9,475 bases of DNA from AV69 sp036498205 (GTDB lineage: Bacteria > Verrucomicrobiota > Verrucomicrobiia > Chthoniobacterales > UBA10450): contig DASXIC010000052.1 of the NCBI GenBank assembly GCA_036498205.1, positions 1 to 9,475 on the forward strand. Reading direction: 5' to 3'. The notes beneath the pieces are model-generated. The model was not told where the DNA came from. It saw nothing but the letters and a program-made list of their open reading frames with translations, and did not search any database. Positions 1 through 6,144 of the stretch are shown here, in pieces. Made by a program: the position numbers and the translations under genes. Within the stretch, counting starts at the first letter, position 1. Each line of letters begins with the position of its first letter.

Positions 1-16
1 GCCGAGTTTAAGCCGG

Positions 17-50
17 AATACGACGTGACTAAGGGAAGCAGCGGCGTATT
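17..50 (-). terminator. Imperfect inverted repeat at the 3' end of the amidohydrolase gene
   Basis: AATACG (17-22) and CGTATT (45-50) are perfect inverted copies. CG (24-25) and CG (42-43) extend the stem inward past one mismatch, giving about 8 pairs around a 16-nt loop. The right arm overlaps the amidohydrolase stop codon (49-51). No T-run follows on the minus strand, so it is not a classic intrinsic terminator. It may be a 3'-end stabilising hairpin or chance. The 48 bp left of the gene show no other assignable feature. Confidence 0.22.
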
Positions 51-2085
51 AAGATTTTGGGCGGCCGGAGAAACCGGCGGCGGTGCGAAGCGCGTCGGCG
101 TCCATCATTTTGCCGTCGAGCATTACGATGCGCGTCTGGCGCAGATCGGAGAGGCGCTCAGACGGATCGCCTTCCACTAGGACGACGTCGGCGGTCTTGC
201 CCACTTTGATTGAGCCGGTTTTGTTGTCCACCTTAAGGAGGCGGGCGGGGGTAATCGTTGCCGCGGCCAGAGCCTCAGCCGTTGTAAGACCAGCTTCGTG
301 ATAGATCTCCAGTTCGCGGATGATTTCAATGCCGGAGCCGTCAGTGCCGGCGACGATGGGCACACCGGCCTTGTACATTTTGTTAAGAAGCTGAACCATC
401 TTTGCCCAGCTGGCGCGATAATCGGCGCGCGTGAGATCCTTGGGCACGGCGAAACCACCCTGGCGGAAACCGCGCTCGGTAGCCGGTGGCAATGTTCCGA
501 CAAACGGCGCATAAGCTGGAGACAAGTCGCCATTTTCCGGCACGTAGAGGCTTTCGAACGCCACCATCGTCGGATCGGAATAAATTTTCTTCACTGCCAT
601 GGTCGCGACGATGTCCTTCATTGGCCCGGCATCGAGATCGACATTGCGGGCGTAGCGGCCAGGACCTTCGAAACGCATGATGCCGTTATCGACTTTGATG
701 ACGTCGTCCGGCATCGCCTGCATGATGACCCAGTTGATGTGGGTGATCTCATCGTAGCCGGCGTTGATTGCGTCCATTGGGCGAATGCCGGCCGGAATAT
801 GACCGTGGACATGCAGCCCGAGCTTATGCGCTTCATCGCAGCTGGCTTTGAGCCACTCGGGATTGAAGGTCCCGTAGAATTTCACGCCGGTGAAGCCTTT
901 CTCTTTTGCTTTGTCCACCCAGGCGATCGCTTCGGCCTGGCTGGTGGCAACGTTGGCAACTTGCGCGGTATAGGGACCTTTGCCGTCGATCAATGACGAG
1001 GGATAAACATGCGGGAAAAGCAGGTCGCCTTTCGCGGCGCGCTCGCGGCGATCGATCGTGCGGGTATCGTCGTTGCCGGGATCGCGCACTGAGGTGATGC
1101 CGAGCGATAACTCCTGAAGACCGTTGTAATCGTCCGGGACATGCATATGACAATCCCACATCCCGGGCAGTAGCGTCTTGCCTTTACCGTCGACGATTTG
1201 GGCGCCGGCCGGTGGTTTTACTTGAGCAGCTAGGCCGACCGCAGCGATCGTTCCCTTATCCACTACAACGGTTTGGTCCGGCAAAAACCGGAGGTTATCG
1301 GCATCGAATAACTTGACGTTGGTAAAGGCGACCGGTGTAGACGGAGTCTTTGCGAGCGACCGGGACAGGCCGGGCATGCGCGCGGCGAGCGCGTCGCCCT
1401 GGGCTTTCTGCATTTTTTCGCGAGCGCTCTCATAGCCCTCGGGCAGCCAGGACAAACCCATGGTCAAACCAAAGAATTTGTTGCTCGCATCGGTCCAGAC
1501 TGGGATTGGCGAGTTGCTGAGACCGGAAATGGCCCACGCGGTCACTATTTTTTTCCTGTCGCCATCCCCAATCTCAAGGCTCGTTAGCTTCTCGGCCGTA
1601 GCCTTGCCGCCCGGGAGTAATGCCAGCGATCGGTCCGGACTGGCGATCAATCGCTCAACGAACTGGGCGGTAAGCTGAGTCGGTCCGCCAAATGCGACGT
1701 AAAACGACGGCGCGGAATACGGAGCGCCGCCGGCGTCGATAGGACTTTTCCAGCTCGCCTTGCCGTCGGCGATGTTGAACTTTTCGCCGGCGTCGCCGTT
1801 GGGAGTGAACCCGCGGATCACCATGGTGGCGGGCAAATTATCTGCGCCAAATGTTGTGGCGGAGTCGGTCTCAAACACCTGACCACGAAGATTCATACTC
1901 TCGCGGCCCAACCAGGTCCCGTCCGGCGCGCGCCAGATCCAGCTATCGCCGTGTTTCCCGCCGGTCGAACTGATGACCAGGTGCTCGGCATCGGCGGGTG
2001 GTTTGGCGAGATCGGCAACGGGTGTCTGCGCAGGAGAGCTGAATGAGACGAGAACGAAAGTAAGCAGGGCGAGAATGATGCGCAT
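49..2085 (-). CDS. Exported metal-dependent amidohydrolase with an additional N-terminal domain
   Basis: The protein has 678 residues and probably acts outside the cytoplasm, hydrolysing C-N or ester bonds; the substrate cannot be read from sequence. Residues 1-19 form a signal peptide ending SSPAQ. Residues 250-300 are the usual small beta-sandwich part (VKLFDADNLRFLPD, then VVVDKGTIAAVG). The metal site follows: D311-C-H313-M-H315, Lys402 in GVKFYG as the probable carboxylated bridging lysine, a His in HVHGH (425-429), His449 in ITHINW and Asp582 in AGTDGSG. The C-terminal strand KVGKTADVVLVEGDP (627-641) closes the sandwich. This set matches the imidazolonepropionase/prolidase-like subgroup of the amidohydrolase superfamily. 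Residues 25-245 are not part of that fold and I do not recognise them. The ATG at 2085 is chosen because the signal peptide starts there; no clear Shine-Dalgarno precedes it. It is transcribed away from the rest of the window. Confidence 0.9.
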   Translation of the reverse strand: MRIILALLTFVLVSFSSPAQTPVADLAKPPADAEHLVISSTGGKHGDSWIWRAPDGTWLGRESMNLRGQVFETDSATTFGADNLPATMVIRGFTPNGDAGEKFNIADGKASWKSPIDAGGAPYSAPSFYVAFGGPTQLTAQFVERLIASPDRSLALLPGGKATAEKLTSLEIGDGDRKKIVTAWAISGLSNSPIPVWTDASNKFFGLTMGLSWLPEGYESAREKMQKAQGDALAARMPGLSRSLAKTPSTPVAFTNVKLFDADNLRFLPDQTVVVDKGTIAAVGLAAQVKPPAGAQIVDGKGKTLLPGMWDCHMHVPDDYNGLQELSLGITSVRDPGNDDTRTIDRRERAAKGDLLFPHVYPSSLIDGKGPYTAQVANVATSQAEAIAWVDKAKEKGFTGVKFYGTFNPEWLKASCDEAHKLGLHVHGHIPAGIRPMDAINAGYDEITHINWVIMQAMPDDVIKVDNGIMRFEGPGRYARNVDLDAGPMKDIVATMAVKKIYSDPTMVAFESLYVPENGDLSPAYAPFVGTLPPATERGFRQGGFAVPKDLTRADYRASWAKMVQLLNKMYKAGVPIVAGTDGSGIEIIRELEIYHEAGLTTAEALAAATITPARLLKVDNKTGSIKVGKTADVVLVEGDPSERLSDLRQTRIVMLDGKMMDADALRTAAGFSGRPKS

Positions 2086-2171
2086 AATTGATTTCGATAT
2101 CTGAATTTGGAATGAGAGCAGACCAGAGACGGAAGGGAGAGTAAAATGTGGATTGCGGATGGAACACGTAA

Positions 2172-2269
2172 CCGGAGAGCGGGAACCTGAAACCGAAAAC
2201 GATGAAGCCAGGAGGGGAAAGAAATTTCAGATTTCAGATTGCAGATTGGAGATGGCGAAGGCGGAATTA
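2172..2269 (+). repeat. Degenerate heptamer array in the divergent gap
   Basis: Reading in steps of seven from 2172 gives about 14 units in one register. The best conserved part is 2224-2258, with units ATTTCAG, ATTTCAG, ATTGCAG and ATTGGAG. The flanking units look like CCGGAGA, GCGGGAA, CCTGAAA and GGAATTA. The plus strand is purine-rich throughout. The array fills the centre of the 260-bp gap (2086-2345) between the divergent amidohydrolase and serine hydrolase genes. A weak inverted repeat, GATCA (2310-2314) with TGATC (2322-2326), lies between the array and the serine hydrolase start. I see no clear sigma-70 promoter for either gene in this gap. Confidence 0.7.
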
Positions 2270-2345
2270 AGAAGAAGTGTGGAATCCGGGTTGCGGAGAT
2301 GGGAGACCGGATCACTCAACTTGATCATCGCCAAGGGCGGCGGAC

Positions 2346-3734
2346 ATGTCGGCGTTATTTAATGTTTTGTTAGGCTACGGCAGAGTGAGGTTGTTCATTG
2401 TCGAGGCGCTCTTCCTTTGCTCCTTTGTCCCGATTTGCGTAGCAGACACGCTACGCGATCGCATCGACGGTTACGTTCGGAAATATTCCGAGGCCGGGCT
2501 TTTCAGTGGAGTAGTGCTGGTGGCAAAAGGAGACGCGATAGTTTACGAGGGCGCTTTTGGCTATGCCGACCAGAATCTTCATGTTCCGAATACGTTGCAG
2601 ACCAAGTTCCAGATTGCTTCACTGTCGAAGCCAATAACGGCGGCGGCGATCTTGCAGCTGGCGGAGCGAGGAAAGCTGAGTTTGGGTGACCATTTGGCGA
2701 CGTTCGTTCCTGGTTTCCCTAAGGGCGATAAGATTACGGTGGAAGAGCTGCTGACACATTACTCGGGTCTCGCCGACGCGAGCGCCGAAGCCGATTACAA
2801 TGAATGGTCGCGCTTTCCGCAAACCACCGCGGCGTTAGTTGACCGGATCAAGAAACTGCCGCTACAGAGCGAACCCGGAACGGCCTACTTCTACAGTAAC
2901 TCGAACTATCACATTCTCGCCTTCATCATCGAGAAGGTGTCGGGGCAGACCTACGGCGATTTTCTGGAACAAAACATTTTCAAGCCGGCTGGAATGTCGA
3001 ACACAGCGCATCGGGCAAAAGATGAGACGATTGTGGCCGAGCTGGCCAACGGATACGTGCCAGTGGCCGCGTTGGGTTTTGAGCGCGCGACCTATCTCGA
3101 CTGGACAAGCAAGACCGGCAACGGCTCTATTTATTCCACGGCGCACGATCTGTTGGCGTTTCACCGCGCCCTGCAAAAGGCGCTCTTCTTGAAACCGGAC
3201 ACAGTGAAGCAGTCCTACGGTTTCGAGCGCAAAGATCGAAAAGTAGGAACATTTTGGTTTCACCGTGAAAAATTTGGGCATCGATCGGTCTATGTGAATG
3301 GCAGTAGCCCGGGATTCAAAACGCATTTCGAACGCTATATCGATGACGATGCGGTCGTAATTGTTCTGTCAAACCTATACATCGCCGCGCCCTCGATCAT
3401 TGCTGAAGATCTAGGTGCGATGCTGTTCGATCAGCCGGTTATGCGCGATGTCCCCAGGCCGGTGACGGCAGATGCGGAGAAGCTGAAGAGTTACACGGGA
3501 ACTTTTCGGTTCGGGGAGGATTATTTTGTAAAAAACGCGACCGTGCTTGTGCAGCCCGGTGCCGATCATCTGGAGATGGTTTATCCCGCGACTGGGTTCG
3601 CAATTTCACTTCTGCCAATCGAAGGCGACCTGTTTTTCGATCGAATGTTCTGGTCGTTTGTCCGCTTTGAAAACGACAAGCTGATTTATCGCAACGGCGA
3701 CAAAGATTACGTGGCGAAACGAGATAAGAATTAG
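2346..3734 (+). CDS. Exported serine hydrolase, class C beta-lactamase/PBP family
   Basis: A 462-residue member of the beta-lactamase-fold serine hydrolases (PF00144 type: class C beta-lactamases, D-amino-acid peptidases, esterases). A hydrophobic stretch at residues 15-33 followed by VADT looks like a signal peptide, so it acts in the periplasm or outside. The catalytic SxxK is S92-L-S-K95 within QIASLSKPIT, and the YxN motif is Y183-S-N185 in YFYSNSNYHIL. The third motif, usually HxGxxPG or KTG, appears as V317-N-G-SSPGF, so the His/Lys position is hydrophobic. Residues 370-460 form a separate C-terminal beta-rich domain like those trailing many PF00144 proteins. The ATG at 2346 has AAGGGCGG five bases upstream. 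A GTG at 2385 (V14) would give a shorter, tidier signal peptide and is a real alternative. Esterase or peptidase activity is as likely as beta-lactamase activity; the sequence does not indicate antibiotic resistance. Confidence 0.9.
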   Translation: MSALFNVLLGYGRVRLFIVEALFLCSFVPICVADTLRDRIDGYVRKYSEAGLFSGVVLVAKGDAIVYEGAFGYADQNLHVPNTLQTKFQIASLSKPITAAAILQLAERGKLSLGDHLATFVPGFPKGDKITVEELLTHYSGLADASAEADYNEWSRFPQTTAALVDRIKKLPLQSEPGTAYFYSNSNYHILAFIIEKVSGQTYGDFLEQNIFKPAGMSNTAHRAKDETIVAELANGYVPVAALGFERATYLDWTSKTGNGSIYSTAHDLLAFHRALQKALFLKPDTVKQSYGFERKDRKVGTFWFHREKFGHRSVYVNGSSPGFKTHFERYIDDDAVVIVLSNLYIAAPSIIAEDLGAMLFDQPVMRDVPRPVTADAEKLKSYTGTFRFGEDYFVKNATVLVQPGADHLEMVYPATGFAISLLPIEGDLFFDRMFWSFVRFENDKLIYRNGDKDYVAKRDKN

Positions 3735-3745
3735 GAAGGGGAAGA

Positions 3746-3822
3746 GGAATGCGGATTGCGGAATGAAATGCAAAACCGAAAACCGGGGATTTAATCTGGA
3801 AACCATGAAGCCGGGAGAAAGG
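3746..3822 (+). repeat. Heptamer array after the serine hydrolase
   Basis: It begins 11 bases after the stop codon with three clear units (GGAATGC, GGATTGC, GGAATGA; 3746-3766). It then continues in the same 7-base register through AACCGAA and AACCGGG into progressively weaker units that run into the left arm of the hairpin at 3807. The plus strand is purine-rich. Confidence 0.65.
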
Positions 3823-3862
3823 GCTTCTGATCCTTTTCATGGGTTCCTGGCTTCCCGATTCG
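3807..3862 (+). repeat. Hairpin-forming repeat element, copy 1
   Basis: GAAGCCGGGA (3807-3816) pairs with TCCTGGCTTC (3845-3854) over ten positions with one G-T pair. Inside it, GAAAGG (3817-3822) can pair with CCTTTTC (3832-3838) with one bulge, leaving a loop containing TTCTGAT (3825-3831). The element ends CCCGATTCG (3854-3862). The blocks TTCTGAT, TGGGTTCCTG and CCyGATTCG recur in the same order at 6001-6035, so this is a dispersed element and not a simple terminator; no T-run follows. It lies 42 bp upstream of the nitronate monooxygenase gene, and any transcript from the serine hydrolase would carry it in its 3' region. Confidence 0.5.
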
Positions 3863-3903
3863 CTTTCGCTTAAACGGGGGCCCGGAGCAGGAGACTAAGC
3901 TAA

Positions 3904-4983
3904 ATGAAAAACGACAGGAAGCAGACGGTCGCGCGGGCCGCGGCGTTTTGCGCCCGATTCGGGTTGCGTGTTCCGATCCTCCTGGCGCCGATGGCAGGTG
4001 CATGTCCGCCCGGCCTTTCGGCGGCAGTGATGTGCGCCGGTGGAATGGGCGCGTGCGGAGCGCTTCTGATGACGCCGGACGAGATCGAAACCTGGACCGC
4101 AGATGTTCGACGCAAGACCGATGGACCATTCCAGGTCAATCTCTGGATTCCAGAGCCCCCGCCATTGCGGGATCGGTCGCACGAAGCTGAGGTGCGGGCG
4201 TTTCTCGCGCGCTGGGGTCCACCTGTTCCCGAGAGCGCGGGCGATCCAATTCTGCCGGATTTTAATCGGCAATGCCTGGCACTGCTGAAGACCTCGCCAG
4301 CTGCGGTCTCATCGATCATGGGATTGTTCCCGCAAGATTTTGTCGCCGAATTGAAGACGCGAAAGGTCGGCTGGTTTGCGACCGCTTCGACCGTTTCCGA
4401 GGCGAAGCGGGCTGAGGCCGCCGGAGCGGATGTAGTCGTAGCGCAAGGAATGGAAGCGGGTGGGCATCGAGGTGCGTTTGAGGCGAACAAAGCCGAGCAG
4501 CAATTGGTGGGACTGTTTGCATTGTTGCCGGCGATCGTCGATGCCGTCAGCCTGCCGGTAGTAGCGGCGGGCGGAATCGCAGATGGCCGCGGCGTCGCCG
4601 CTGCGCTGACCTTGGGCGCGAGCGCGGTCATGATCGGAACGGCTTTTCTGCGTTGTCCCGAATCCGAGGTGCATCCGGCGTGGGCAGCGGCTCTGGCCAA
4701 GACGTTGCCGGAAGATACGATGTTAAGCCGCGCCTTTAGTGGGCGAACGGGTCGAAGTATCGCGACAGAGTACGTGCGCGCGGCGACTGCTGCCGATGCG
4801 CCGGCACCCGCGCCATACCCGGTACAGCGAGGTCTGACCGGGCCGATGCGAACATATGCGCAGACCTCTGGCGATGTGCAACGGATGCAAGCGTGGGCGG
4901 GGCAATCGGCGGCGCTTGGTCGTTCCGAGCCTGCCACGGAGATGACGCAACGCATTTGGGAAGAAGCTGGGAAACTGTTGTGA
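3904..4983 (+). CDS. Nitronate monooxygenase (2-nitropropane dioxygenase family), FMN-dependent
   Basis: The 359-residue length is normal for the family. These flavoproteins use O2 to oxidise alkyl nitronates such as propionate 3-nitronate to carbonyl compounds and nitrite; the role is usually detoxification, in the cytoplasm. The sequence shows the TIM-barrel FMN signature: VPILLAPMAG near the N-terminus (23-32), the loop AGGMGACGALLMTPDEI (45-61), FQVNLWIP (76-83), and the hallmark QGMEAGGHRG (181-190), whose His188 matches the conserved His of the family. The FMN phosphate-binding part is VVAAGGIADGRG (219-230) followed by GASAVMIGTAFL (238-249). SRAFSGRTGRSI (275-286) is the usual C-terminal signature. 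No signal peptide is seen. The ATG at 3904 has AGGAG about ten bases upstream, the clearest ribosome-binding site in the window. Some family members are enoyl reductase-like or of unknown substrate, so the exact reaction is inferred. Confidence 0.92.
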   Translation: MKNDRKQTVARAAAFCARFGLRVPILLAPMAGACPPGLSAAVMCAGGMGACGALLMTPDEIETWTADVRRKTDGPFQVNLWIPEPPPLRDRSHEAEVRAFLARWGPPVPESAGDPILPDFNRQCLALLKTSPAAVSSIMGLFPQDFVAELKTRKVGWFATASTVSEAKRAEAAGADVVVAQGMEAGGHRGAFEANKAEQQLVGLFALLPAIVDAVSLPVVAAGGIADGRGVAAALTLGASAVMIGTAFLRCPESEVHPAWAAALAKTLPEDTMLSRAFSGRTGRSIATEYVRAATAADAPAPAPYPVQRGLTGPMRTYAQTSGDVQRMQAWAGQSAALGRSEPATEMTQRIWEEAGKLL

Positions 4984-5004
4984 GCGGAAGGAAAAGGAAA
5001 ATGC

Positions 5005-5039
5005 GGAATGAGGAATGCGGAATGCGGAATGAGGAATGA
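5005..5039 (+). repeat. Heptamer array, five perfect units of GGAATGM
   Basis: Five consecutive units of GGAATG followed by A or C lie in perfect 7-base register, 22 bp after the nitronate monooxygenase stop codon. This is the cleanest array in the window. Each unit contains ATG, so gene finders can start falsely here; an in-frame ATG at 5008 makes the downstream lipoprotein look 32 residues longer than it should be. Confidence 0.85.
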
Positions 5040-5103
5040 AAAGGCGGAATTAGCGACGCGGCTGCGGGTTTGCCTTAGGCTGCGTATGGCGCGTAAGTGG
5101 ATT

Positions 5104-5310
5104 ATGAAATACAGGCTTTTAGTTGCTGTGAGCGCAGCGGGAATAGGGCTGACGCTTGCAAGTTGCGCTGATCAATCGGCCGCTGTTTCCTCTGCCGATC
5201 CGGCCAATAGGACCTATACAGGTAACGACCTCAACAATACGGGCCGTCACGATACGGCCAGCGCGATACAAGCGGCTGACCCATCGGTACGCATTTCAGG
5301 TGGAAGATAA
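5104..5310 (+). CDS. Small lipoprotein of unknown function with a TonB-plug-like segment
   Basis: The predicted product is 68 residues. A short positively charged start (MKYR) and a hydrophobic stretch lead to a lipobox L18-A-S-C21, so the mature chain would be a lipid-anchored envelope peptide of only 48 residues. Its first part is Ser/Ala-rich. The tail (about 38-68) reads YTGNDLNNTGR, then DTASAIQAADPSV, then RISGGR. That spacing resembles the opening of the TonB-dependent receptor plug domain (roughly DLxxTG, then an ALxxxPSV/PGV helix, then xGGR), but no barrel or second half follows. The open frame extends back to an ATG at 5008 inside the heptamer array. I reject that start because it would bury the signal sequence. 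An ATG at 5086 (MARKWIMKYR) is a possible alternative. No strong Shine-Dalgarno is visible. The exported protein at 5462 follows after 151 bp. Confidence 0.65.
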   Translation: MKYRLLVAVSAAGIGLTLASCADQSAAVSSADPANRTYTGNDLNNTGRHDTASAIQAADPSVRISGGR

Positions 5311-5364
5311 GGTCCGGTTCAAGGGTAATCTCTGAAGAGTGGTCAGAGGAACTAAGAGCCGGAA

Positions 5365-5388
5365 CCCTCTTATAGAAATTAGAGAGGG
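5365..5388 (+). other. Short hairpin between two small exported-protein genes
   Basis: CCCTCT (5365-5370) and AGAGGG (5383-5388) form a six-pair stem around a 12-nt AT-rich loop. It is the only structure I see in the 151-bp gap 5311-5461, which has no clear heptamer array. No T-run follows, so it is not called a terminator. Confidence 0.25.
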
Positions 5389-5461
5389 GAGACTGGGAAG
5401 CTGCGAGCTCTTTCGGGAAAAAGGCACACGCGGCCCGGTTTTGCACCGATTCTTAAGTACA

Positions 5462-5923
5462 ATGAAAACGATTCTCTCGATTGTCTTCGCTGGTCTGATT
5501 TCTACCGCTTCAGCGCAAGTTGTTGACACGGCCGAGAACGTCGCCCATTCGACCGTGCGCGGGGCAAAAAAAGCGGCCCACACTGTGGCTCGAGGCGCGA
5601 AGAAAGCCGTCGATACCGTGGCCGATGCCGTCACTCCCGACAAGGATGCGCGCAGAGTCGACGTCACGGTCACTGACAATGGTATCGACATGCCAACGCA
5701 GCTGAGGCCAGGAAAAACTGCGTTCGTCGTCAAGAATGCGGGCAAGACCACGCAAAACTTCGAAGTACAAGGAACTGGTGTTGACCGAAAGTTCATCGCC
5801 GCGCCGAATCCAGGTGAAACCAAGGTCCTGCACGTAAACCTCACGCGGGGCAGTTACACCGCCTATTCGCTTGGAAAAGATCAAGGCAAGCGAAGCGGAA
5901 AGACGACCCTTCGGGTTCGGTGA
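5462..5923 (+). CDS. Exported protein: charged amphipathic helix plus cupredoxin-like domain without copper ligands
   Basis: The product has 153 residues. Residues 1-18 are a signal peptide cut after STASA. Residues 24-57 are predicted helix with an 11-residue repeat (HSTVRGAKKAA, HTVARGAKKAV, then DTVADAV), reminiscent of LEA/apolipoprotein-type amphipathic repeats. Residues 66-153 look like a cupredoxin sandwich: VDVTVTDNGIDMP, PGKTAFVVKNAGKTTQNFEV, then GSYTAYS and a final TTLRV strand. Relative to cupredoxins of the form HNF...YC...GH...GM, the ligand positions read Gln98, Ser136, about Gln141 and Ser145/Gly146, so all four copper ligands appear missing. It probably has a structural, binding or stress role in the periplasm instead of electron transfer. 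The frame is open back to 5339, but the ATG at 5462 is chosen because the signal peptide begins exactly there. The neighbour upstream is the small lipoprotein. Confidence 0.72.
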   Translation: MKTILSIVFAGLISTASAQVVDTAENVAHSTVRGAKKAAHTVARGAKKAVDTVADAVTPDKDARRVDVTVTDNGIDMPTQLRPGKTAFVVKNAGKTTQNFEVQGTGVDRKFIAAPNPGETKVLHVNLTRGSYTAYSLGKDQGKRSGKTTLRVR

Positions 5924-5950
5924 CAAATTACCGGAATGCTGAACGAGACT

Positions 5951-5971
5951 GGGAACCGGGAAGCGGGAAGC
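5951..5971 (+). repeat. Heptamer array upstream of the hemolysin III gene
   Basis: Three in-phase units (GGGAACC, GGGAAGC, GGGAAGC) start 27 bp after the stop of the cupredoxin-like gene. The unit differs from the GGAATGM array only in base choice and has the same length and purine strand. Confidence 0.6.
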
Positions 5972-5990
5972 GATATCGCCCGACAGCGGA

Positions 5991-6035
5991 CCAGGACAGT
6001 TTCTGATTACCTCCTGGGTTCCTGTTCCTGATTCG
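5991..6035 (+). repeat. Hairpin-forming repeat element, copy 2
   Basis: CCAGGA (5991-5996) and TCCTGG (6012-6017) are perfect inverted copies around a 15-nt loop containing TTCTGAT (6001-6007). TGGGTTCCTG (6015-6024) and CCTGATTCG (6027-6035) follow. These three blocks match copy 1 at 3825-3862 in order, with slightly different spacing. As in copy 1, a heptamer array lies immediately upstream, so the two parts may travel as one unit. Confidence 0.5.
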
Positions 6036-6046
6036 ATTATTCGAAT
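6031..6046 (+). promoter_or_regulatory. Perfect inverted repeat ATTCGA-N4-TCGAAT
   Basis: Two six-base arms (6031-6036 and 6041-6046) flank TTAT. The site lies about 100 bp before the chosen start of the hemolysin III gene and 25 bp before a candidate promoter, so an operator role is possible. It also abuts the dispersed hairpin element and may simply belong to it. Confidence 0.25.
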
Positions 6047-6070
6047 AGACGGTGTCTCGGGCATCGCCAG

Positions 6071-6100
6071 TTGGGTGTTTAACCTGGCGCTGCGTAATTT
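6071..6100 (+). promoter_or_regulatory. Weak sigma-70-like promoter for the hemolysin III gene
   Basis: TTGGGT (6071-6076) and TAATTT (6095-6100) are separated by 18 bp. A start of transcription near 6107 would leave a leader of about 38 nt before the ATG at 6145 and would exclude the GTG at 6052 as a start. Both boxes depart from consensus, so the call is tentative. Confidence 0.25.
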
Positions 6101-6144
6101 TTAGCTTTTCAAAACGGCACAGACGATCTTTCGTGCGTGCCTTG

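Noticed and set aside
298..996. Plus-strand 232-codon ORF inside the amidohydrolase region
   Set aside because: It lies opposite the catalytic domain of a clear amidohydrolase gene and shows no domain of its own.
2346..3734. Serine hydrolase as an antibiotic-resistance beta-lactamase
   Set aside because: The fold is shared by esterases and peptidases, the third motif is atypical, and there is no regulator or mobile context.
3900..4955. Minus-strand 351-codon ORF opposite the nitronate monooxygenase gene
   Set aside because: The product is Ala/Ser/Arg/Pro-rich with no recognisable fold, and the plus strand encodes an unambiguous enzyme over the same span; it is an antisense shadow of GC-rich codons.
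5510..6064. Minus-strand 184-codon ORF across the cupredoxin-like gene and the following gap
   Set aside because: It is antisense to a gene with a clear signal peptide and runs through the repeat array; no coding signature.
6052..6144. Upstream GTG start that would lengthen the hemolysin III protein by 31 residues
   Set aside because: The extension is Arg/Cys/Ser-rich, unlike the family, and the ATG at 6145 gives the standard N-terminus and length.
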